Origin: Tanypteryx hageni
Taxonomy: Eukaryota > Arthropoda > Insecta > Odonata > Petaluridae
Assembly: GCA_028673005.1 (NCBI GenBank)
Contig: CM054114.1
Location: 18,351,137 to 18,415,136 of the forward strand
Reading direction: 5' to 3'
Length of the DNA stretch: 64,000 bases
A model generated the notes under the pieces. It saw nothing but the letters and a program-made list of their open reading frames with translations, was not told the DNA's origin and did no database searches. Made by a program: the position numbers and the translations under genes. Positions 56,388-64,000 of this stretch are shown piece after piece; position 1 is the stretch's first letter; each line of letters starts with the position of its first letter.

Positions 56388-56860
56388 AGGCTTATAGTTT
56401 TGTCGTTTTCTGTCTGTCCATCCCTCCTTATTTACTTTAGCACCAATAGACCGATTTTCATGACACTTGTTGGAAATCTCTTGATACTGTAGCCGCGCTC
56501 CCAAGGATAATCTTTGTTGTGAATATTGCAAGTCCCAGGCTTGATTCCAGGAACTAACATTCCCATTTGATTTATATGAAAATCTGAAATCCATCATGCA
56601 GAGTAATTTTCTCTTGCACAATATATCTTAGAATTGTAATATTGGAGTGAGTTTTGTACTATTCTCTGAGGAAATAAATGTAGATTCTAATTTCTATCGT
56701 AAAATTTTGCTTATCGATCATATTCTTCGAATTTTGCATAAATACGGGCATTTTTTCAGTTTTTATCACTTATTACAAGTGTGGTGCCATAGCAATGACT
56801 ATTGTTGGACTCAAGATTCGATATATTCTAACACATATGCACGCTATTTTTGCCACACAA
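56388..56860. repeat. Second copy of the dispersed repeat of unknown class
   Basis: Colinear with about 2706-3160: 'accaatagaccgattttcat', 'aatccatcatgcagag', 'tgtactattctctgaggaaa' and 'atgtagattctaatt'. It starts directly at the right TA of the pogo-type element. Confidence 0.65.
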
Positions 56861-59185
56861 ATACGCGTGATCAATTTAATATTCTGTGGTGATTTAAGCT
56901 ATTAAAGCCAATATATGTGTGTATTAAATAAATGAATAAATAGAAAGTGGTCATCATAAGTTCCATTAAGATCATCTTGTTTATGTCATGTAATTTGTAT
57001 TACAAAATAAATTAACTAAATTAAAAACATTTTAAAAATAACTTTTATATTTGACACAGAAAGGGAAGGATTACATTCAATAAGTTTCTCAAAATCAAAA
57101 TAAAATTCATATAGAATTTTAAATTAAACCACTAACCAAACTTCAATACGTGGGTAATTCCATGTCAAATCGTACACTTTTTGGCAAAAATTTACGATCA
57201 CATATTTTATTTGCATAAAAATTTGTACACATATTAGATAGATAAAAATACGAGACCCGTGTTTTAAAAAAAAATTAGCGTTGATAGTTTCAAAGTTACG
57301 CGAGTTTGGAAAAAGTGGAAAACAACCTCACCAGGTGAATTTGATCAATAAAATTTAATATTTATCGTACAGACTTGCGCTTGGTCTCATTTTAAAGGCT
57401 TTGAAAATCTCTTTCCTATGGTGTATGCCACATATCACATTTATTGACAAATTTATTTGATAATTGTTTACATAATGTTTAAATGTATTTTTCATTACCT
57501 ACTCACCATTTTAAAATCCTGAAAAAAATTTCATCGTATTCCTCATTTGATTCTCTATATACCTTGTAATTTTCAAGATGGAGAACTGATGGAATCATTA
57601 TGAAATAAATCGTAGTCTATGGCTTCCTCTGACAAATTAAGGAGTGGCTCAGCCATGCTCACCATCGGCTTAAGCACTCATATGCATAAACAGCAAAGGG
57701 AATTGGGATTCCCAGGCCAGCCGTAAACCTTCCAAACAAAGTGCCTTGTGAATCCTCAGCTTTATTGTCTTTCTCATTGTTCTACTCCTATCTTGGAAAC
57801 AGACCTATTATGAGCAGGTCAGAATTTTTACGCTCTATGAGTCCCGTGAGAAAGGGGTGCATTTATTTCTTCCTTTCCTCTTTCTTAATCTATGCTTTTC
57901 CTTACTGTTACTGAGGGCATGCGCCCCGCGACTTCTTTTCAGTACTTAGGCCAGTTCATATGAGCCGCTTGCCTGTTCGTTTTTAGCTGGCCAAAGGTTT
58001 AGTAGGAGGTCTTCACACGTATCCTGTGCTGCACACCACTCTGTGGCATTGCTGAGACGTGCCAGTATTAAGGGCTCCAGGCTGCCCTTTGTTACTTTCA
58101 CTCATATATCGCTATGGAAATCCCAGTTCTTCATCTATATAACCGAAGAGGAATATACTCGCATGAAAAACCCACATTCTTACACTTCCTCTGCACCCCC
58201 ACCATATTCTTAAGGAAAGACCAGTATTGCCTCAGTCATTTTCATTTAACTCTGCAAAGAAGCAATTCTGTGCAGTGTTCTTGTTTGCAGCTGAAAGTGA
58301 AAGACGGCTTCCTCCGTCAGAAATTTTTTTGATTTTATTCAGTTAAAGTGCCTTCATGTACAGAAGAAACATTGAGGTATCCAGAAAGTAAAGGGTAAGT
58401 CTGTAATTTTTCTAATTATTATTTTGAATAATTGCCATTGATGAGGATTTTTACAGAGGAACAGTGCCATTCCTTAAAAAAGGAATCAGATTTGTATTTT
58501 GTAACAATTTGCAAGTGTTTCACATCTTACATAGAATCTTTATTAATTATAAATAAAGTTTAGGAAAAATTCATATTTATGTGATCAACTTCTACTTTAC
58601 CGTGTTTAAGAAAATTTTACATTAATTTCTAAGATGCGATTAACCCTCAACTGCGTGCTTCCACTTAATGTAACTGCAGCAAAATGAACGATTCGTAGGC
58701 AAAAGAAAAAAGTCACCAGAGCAGTAATCTGACGCATAGTTAGCTAACTTGTTAGTAATAGGTTAAATCGAAATATTGTTGTACTGTGATTATAATGAAT
58801 AATTATAATTTGTTTTACATTGCTCTATTAAAATTCAGTTATCAATTATTTAATATAATTCGATGTTTTTGCTAAAAACTGCCATTAATCATAATAGTAT
58901 TTGCTGAAGAATAGAATAATAATAATAGCTGTTCATTGTCATTGCGCTGTATACAATATGTATTAGATGAAAACGAGCATACAGTTATAATGTATATGAA
59001 TGTGCAATTTTATTATCTGACATTGAAGCTTTTAAGATAGAAACATGTAATATTACAAATAGTTCAATTTGAAATGAAAATATTTTATTGAGATATTCTT
59101 ACTGTCTCTCGCAGCTAGATTAAGGCAAGCTTTTGAAATGGACTATTATGAATAATATTCAAATTAATGTAACCATAAATATATA
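56861..59185. other. Intergenic, nothing recognised
   Basis: Mostly AT-rich; 57640-58330 is less AT-rich. I found no coding or terminal repeats that I can support. The plus-strand frame at 58114-58332 has no motif. Confidence 0.5.
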
Positions 59186-60190
59186 CAGTAAACTCTCGAT
59201 TATCTGGCATAATGAATGTAAGGGGAAGCACACACAATCGAAAAACACGGATAATGCGAAAATGATTTTTTAAAAATACGTGCTTCAATTCTTGCGAACA
59301 AAAAGGTTAGAAAACAAGTGACTGCGCTGCCAGCCGTGAAGTTAAAGCGACTGCACTGCCAGCCACGAAGAAACAACTGATTGAAGAAAATCACATGCTG
59401 TTTCCCATGATATTGTCATAAAATTCATTATCATTGAAAAAGCAATATACGTATTTACATACTTTGGAGGATGCACAAATAAGTGAAAAACATGGATAAT
59501 GAAAAAATGGTTTATTTCAAAATATATGCTTAAATACTCATTACAATAATAACAAAAATGTTATAAAAGAAGGCTTTTATAATGGTCCTTTCAAAAAGTT
59601 TGTAATTTTAGTTTGTTTTGAGGACTTCTTTACACTTTCTTTTATGATTGATTATATTTTCCTGGCTGCTATGACATCGCAGTAATCAAAATCATATAAT
59701 CTAACAAAGTTTCGACACACTGAAGAGCCATACTATTTTTAATGCGTTCAATTTCAGTCCCTTCACTTTCATCACTGCATTCTTTTGTCTCTGCCATCCT
59801 CTTCTTTTTCTTTCTCTTGCATTACTGCATTGACAATATCCTCGTCACTCATATGCTGGAATCCAGATTCAAACTTATCACAATCATACCCTTCACTGAG
59901 ACTCTCACAGTCCACATCCTCAAAACCGTTATTCCCTGCAGTAGTTTAATCAAATTGGAGTTGGTAGTATTTACTTCCTCTTCAGAAAAACCATGAAAGT
60001 TCTCTTTAAGATCAGGAAGAAGTTTGTTCCAAGACCAAACTAGGGTCACAGGCATCACAGAAATACCGTGTACTGCATCTAGAAGTGACATTTATTTCCA
60101 AAATTCCAATTACTTTTCATCCTTTTTAACTAGAGTCTCTAGAAGACCAGCCTGATATTGTCGCTTCATTGATGTGATCACTCCTTTATC
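59186..60190 (-). pseudogene. Tigger-type element, transposase C-terminal relic with one terminus
   Basis: One end reads CAGTAAACTCTCGATTATCT after TA (59184-59185), a familiar Tigger-type terminus. Minus-strand coding from 60190 reads GVITSMKRQYQAGLLETLV and GISVMPVTLVWSWNKLLPD, then FQHMSDEDIVNAVMQEKEK and EIERIKNSMALQCVETL. This is the acidic C-terminal region that follows the DDE domain in Tigger/jerky-like proteins. Stops and frame changes occur near 60095 and 59770. The DDE core and the other terminus are missing. Confidence 0.75.
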
Positions 60191-60327
60191 CATGCCACGG
60201 CATTAATACAGCCCAATAACAGTACCTCACCACCCCAAAACCGGATGAAAATCCGCAGAAAAACACAGTAAACGGGAGTCAAACACAGAGAGCGGAGACA
60301 AGCGTCCGATCGGGTCGACGTCCAAAG

Positions 60328-60485
60328 TGTGTGTGTGCGCGCGTGCGTGTGTGTGCCCTACTAACAACTTATGCACCAATGGACCGATTTTCATGAAACT
60401 TGCTGCCAGGGTCCACCTCCGGGCTATATTTTATTTGGCGAAGATTGAAGTAGTAGAGTTGATTTTATAAGGTGTGTCGACAGCA
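60328..60485. repeat. (GT/GC) microsatellite and third partial copy of the dispersed repeat
   Basis: 'Tgtgtgtgcgcgcgtgcgtg' at about 60330 is followed by 'accaatggaccgattttcat' and 'tatttggcgaagattgaag', matching the blocks at 2760 and 56450. Confidence 0.7.
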
Positions 60486-60499
60486 AGGTCATTTCACAC

Positions 60500-63400
60500 C
60501 GTACTCAAATCAGTAATACAATAAAATTTATTATGTATATTTCCTTACTAATAGAGATAAAAACTGATAAAATATGTATATTACATTTTTAAAATTGTAT
60601 ACAGGTAATGTGTATAGAAAAAATGTAATGTAAAAAAATTATTTAAATGTATGGAAGCAATTTAGCTTCCCTGAGGAACTTGAAAACCACGTCTATCTTA
60701 ACAGGGTCATCGCCCAGAACATCGTTAAGCTGGCCTTGCATCGAAAGACTGTTTCGCATACCTTGGTAGTGGGTACATTCGGTCAGGATATGTCTTATAG
60801 TGAGACGGGAGTCACAATGGTCACAGTGTGGTACTTCCTTCTCCTGTGTGAACAGATAACAGTGAGTAAGGGCACAGTGCCCTATCAACAATCGGGTCAG
60901 CACTACTTCCTCCCGCCTACTATTCCTGACAGAGGAGGACCAAGAAGTCGTAACAGCCTTTATGTCCCGCAATTTGTTATTTTGCAAACCTAGCCATGAG
61001 TCCTGCCATTGTTTCACTATAAGTAACCTAAAAAAATTTTTTAGGTCTGCTGCTGTTGTGGACCGCGAGTCTAGTTCTTGCTTGCAGAGGCCTTCCTTGG
61101 CAGCAGAGTCGGCCTTCTCATTCCCCTTGATTCCCACATGCCCTGGTACCCAAACAAAGAGTATGTTATTCCCCATGGCCTCTAACAGGGCAAGACGGGA
61201 GTGAATCAACTGGACCAGTGGATGATAGGAATCAAAGGTAAGGATTGTTTGCAATGCGCTCCTAGAGTCACTACATATCAAATACGACATGTTTCGTGAC
61301 TCTATTTCATCCAAGGCAGTCTTGATAGCGTACAGTTCCGCTGTGTAAACACTACACAGCGAGTGCAGCTTCACCACGGAGATGATATTTTGGGAAGATG
61401 TTACAGCGCATGCACAGGCAGTGTCTGACTTGGAGACATCCATGTAAATGAGTGGCATCACGATGCTTTTCCAAAATTTCCATAAATTGATGGAGATATA
61501 CGTTAGGATGTGTGCCTGATTTGTTGCAGCGAGACAAATCCATATTAATTTTTGGATAAGACATCTGCCATGGCGGGACTTTATTAGAACCAGCAGGATG
61601 CACTTCGGGGAGCTGAATCCGGGCATCATCAATGAAATTTTTAAAATGAATTCCTATGGGTTTCGTCACCCTAGGTCTCCTATAAAATAATTCAATAAAA
61701 CGGGGTCTGAACACAAGTTTAAAACAAGGGTGTGTCTTTTGGGATAAAATCTTGCTGACATAATTACACATTAAAATCATCCTCCGCATCTCAAGAGGCA
61801 GTTCTCCAGCATCACAGTAGATGCTGGGAATTGGACTGGTTCTGAAAGCACCAGTTGCCAACCTGAGGCCAGAGTTGTGAATTGTACTCAGTGGGCGGAG
61901 ATATGACACTCATGTAGCAGAATATATAAAGGACCCATAGTCGAGCTTTGATCGTACCAATGCCCTGTATAAGAGAAGCATCGATTTGCAGTCAGCACCC
62001 CATGATGAATTACACAAGTACCGCAGAACATTTAAAACTTTAAAACACCTATCTTTTAAAATGCCAATATGACTTCTCCAGTTCCATCTTTTGTCGAGTG
62101 TCATTCCGAGGAACCGTACAGAATCAACCACCGGTAGGGTAATTTCACCAAGTGTAAGAAAGGGATCAGGAAATAATCCCGGTCATCTGTGGAAATGCAT
62201 ACACTTGGTCTTCTCTTCGGAGAAGCAAAAGCCAGTTTCGCCAGACCATTTATGGAGCCGATTCAGGGTCAGCTGAATTTGCCTTTCAGCCATCCTCAAA
62301 TTCGATGACCTACAGAAGATAGCTAGGTCATCGACAAACAATGAGTCTATAACTGGTGGGTTAATGCAGTCTACAACGTCATTGATGGCTATTGTGAATA
62401 GCATAACACTTAAAACAGAGCCCTGAGGAACACCATTTTCTTGGGTAAAAGACTGTGATAGGTGATTGCCCAAACGAACTCTAAAAGTACGCCCCGCTAA
62501 AAAGTTTTAGATAAAAATTGGTAGTCTACCTTTAAAACCCCAGTCTTTAAGAGTGCGTAAAATCTTGTATCTCCAGGTATTGTCATACGCATTTTTTATG
62601 TCAAAAAAGACTCCTATGACATGCTGGCATAGGAGAAAGGCCTCTTGGATAAAGCTGTCGATCCTGACCAGGTGGTCCACTGTGGACCTGCTACGTCGGA
62701 AACCACACTGGACATTTGAGAGAAGGTTACCGCTCTCAAGGCACCAAACTAGACGTCTGTTCACCATTCTCTCCATCAGTTTGCACAGGCAACTGGTCAA
62801 GGAGATTGGGTGATAGCTGGATGGCTGGCTCTTGTGCTTTCCCTGTTTAGGGATAGGGATAATTGCCGATTCCCGCCAAGATTCAGGGAAAGCCCCCTCA
62901 GCCCAAAGCTGATTGAGGGTTTTCAGCAGATCCTGTTCAGCATCTATGGGCAGATGTTTGAGGAAGTCATTGTGGATACTGTCCAAGCCAGGACAAGAGT
63001 CCTTACCATCCTCAATCGCTGACTTCAACTCCCACAATGAAAAAGGTTCATTGTAGGATGCTGGACTGCTGATATTGCCAAGTTTAGTACAGTTCTTTCC
63101 ATTCTCTCTTTCATTCGAATGAAAGAAAGCTCGTACTCGGCTGTGCTGCTGACCTTGGCGTAATGGAGGCCTAACGCTTCGCCAATGGCAGCAGAAGATG
63201 TTATAAGTTGGCCTCCAATTTCTAGCCCTGGCACGCTATTCCAAACCTGTGCAACTGGAGTCCTGTGGTTAATGGAGGATACATACTTTATCCAACAGGA
63301 CCTTTTCGCATCCTTGATGACCTGGTGAGCTTTCGCCCTCAGTCATCGAAACGCTGCAAGATTTGTACATGTGGGGTGTCTATTAAAAATTCGCAATGCC

Positions 63401-64000
63401 CGTTTGCGTTTCCGAATGGCCACCGCACATTCCTCATTCCACCAGGGAACGGGAGTATGGCGCGTCTTCCCAGATGACATTGGAACGCTAGTACTAGCAG
63501 CATTGAGTACAGCTGCCGTAAAAACCTTGACATTGCGTATTCCCCCTCGACTGCTGTCAAAATTGAATTTAAAATTTGATTTAAAATCTGGCCAATGGGC
63601 TCTATGTGTAACCCATGTTCTCGCTCAGTTAGAGTCAACAGAAATGTTAGCCTTCTGCTGAATTAAGAGAGGGAAGTGGTCACTACCACAAAGATCATTA
63701 TGCACAGACAATGTAAATAGTGGTGCAATGGTGCTGCTACAAATAACTAAATCTATTGAGGAGTACTCCCCATTAAAAGCATTAAAACGTGTTTTTTCAC
63801 AGTCATTCAATAAAATCAAGTTAAAATCATTAAAATGGTTTTCTAAAAGACAACCTCTGCCATTGTGGTTGGCCATTGTGTCCCCCCAGAGTGTGTTGTG
63901 TGCATTAAAGTCGCCCAGCAGCATGAATGGCCATGGTAGCTGATTAATCAGGTCTTCAAGGTTCGCCCTGTTCACCTGAGCCCATTCCAGAAGGTATACG
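60500..64000 (-). mobile_element. I-like LINE with endonuclease, RT and RNase H, continuing past the window end
   Basis: A minus-strand element whose 3' end is near 60500. Its 5' part (ORF1 and the start of the endonuclease) lies beyond 64000. The endonuclease-RT-RNase H order is typical of the I group of LINEs (I, Nimb, Loa-like). Confidence 0.8.
60643..63975 (-). pseudogene. I-like LINE ORF2: endonuclease, reverse transcriptase, RNase H
   Basis: Endonuclease end at 63975-63625: PWPFMLLGDFNAHNTLWGD, SSIDLVICSST and DLCGSDHFPLLI. RT at 63037-62183: SCPGLDSIHNDFLKHLP, YHPISLTSCLCKLMERMV, GFRRSRSTVDHLVRI, FFDIKNAYDNTWRYKIL, a stop near 62509, then GVPQGSVLSVMLFTIAIND and DSLFVDDLAIF (FVDD instead of FADD). 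RNase H at 61632-60643: IYMDVSKSDTACACAV, VYTAELYAIKTALDE, YLICSDSRSALQTI and GNEKADSAAKEG, keeping the D-E-D-D set. CDHC and IRHILTEC form a Cys/His end. Frame breaks near 61910, 61630 and 63040 inactivate it. Confidence 0.88.

Noticed and set aside
57640..58380. Possible exon in the less AT-rich interval downstream of PNPT1
   Set aside because: No frame with recognisable protein similarity or paired splice signals was found.

Overview
This is a stretch of an AT-rich animal nuclear genome, almost certainly from an arthropod and probably an insect. I base this on the split host gene with multi-kilobase introns and on the mix of transposons (piggyBac, pogo/Tigger, hAT, mariner, RTE, Jockey, CR1-like and I-like LINEs, and a tRNA-derived SINE). 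I cannot name the species. No bacterial-type operon, CRISPR array or rRNA gene is present.

The only recognisable host gene is PNPT1, mitochondrial polyribonucleotide nucleotidyltransferase, on the + strand. Six 3' coding exons lie at 2101-2294, 9008-9171, 11379-11566, 26124-26247, 40599-40832 and 52432-52590 (stop). All junctions are AG/GT with consistent phase. The encoded parts run in order through the second RNase PH domain with its GDMD aspartates, the KH domain with a GLGG loop, and the S1 domain. The N-terminal exons lie upstream of the window. AATAAA signals near 52931 and 52950 probably end the transcript.

Nearly everything else is transposable elements packed into the introns. Intron 2295-9007 holds a piggyBac fragment, a Jockey LINE 3' end split by a second piggyBac (4944-7437), a TTAA-flanked piggyBac MITE, and a foldback with a hammerhead-like core. 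Intron 9172-11378 is mostly one hAT element carrying a nested hAT MITE. Intron 11567-26123 holds a 6-kb satellite-like array of two alternating unit types bounded by inverted repeats, a 152-bp tandem repeat, an apparently intact piggyBac (21708-23921) and a pogo-type MITE. Intron 26248-40598 holds a SINE, pogo relics, a 3.65-kb transposon of a family I cannot name (28687-32337, ~217-bp terminal inverted repeats) with a piggyBac inserted cleanly at a TTAA in its transposase, a second pogo-type MITE, an RTE fragment, and a CR1-like LINE with an esterase-like segment. Intron 40833-52431 holds two more piggyBac relics, a mariner between them, a 16-bp minisatellite, a nearly full-length RTE, and a ~550-bp polypyrimidine minisatellite just before the last exon.

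Downstream of PNPT1 are a PIF/Harbinger fragment, a pogo-type element, a dispersed repeat, a Tigger fragment and a 5'-incomplete I-like LINE that runs off the window end. The host exons look intact, while all but one of the recognisable transposon genes are broken. The exception is the piggyBac ORF at 21964-23772. The best candidates for something undescribed are the unnamed long-TIR transposon, the inverted-repeat-bounded A/B array and the hammerhead-like foldback.
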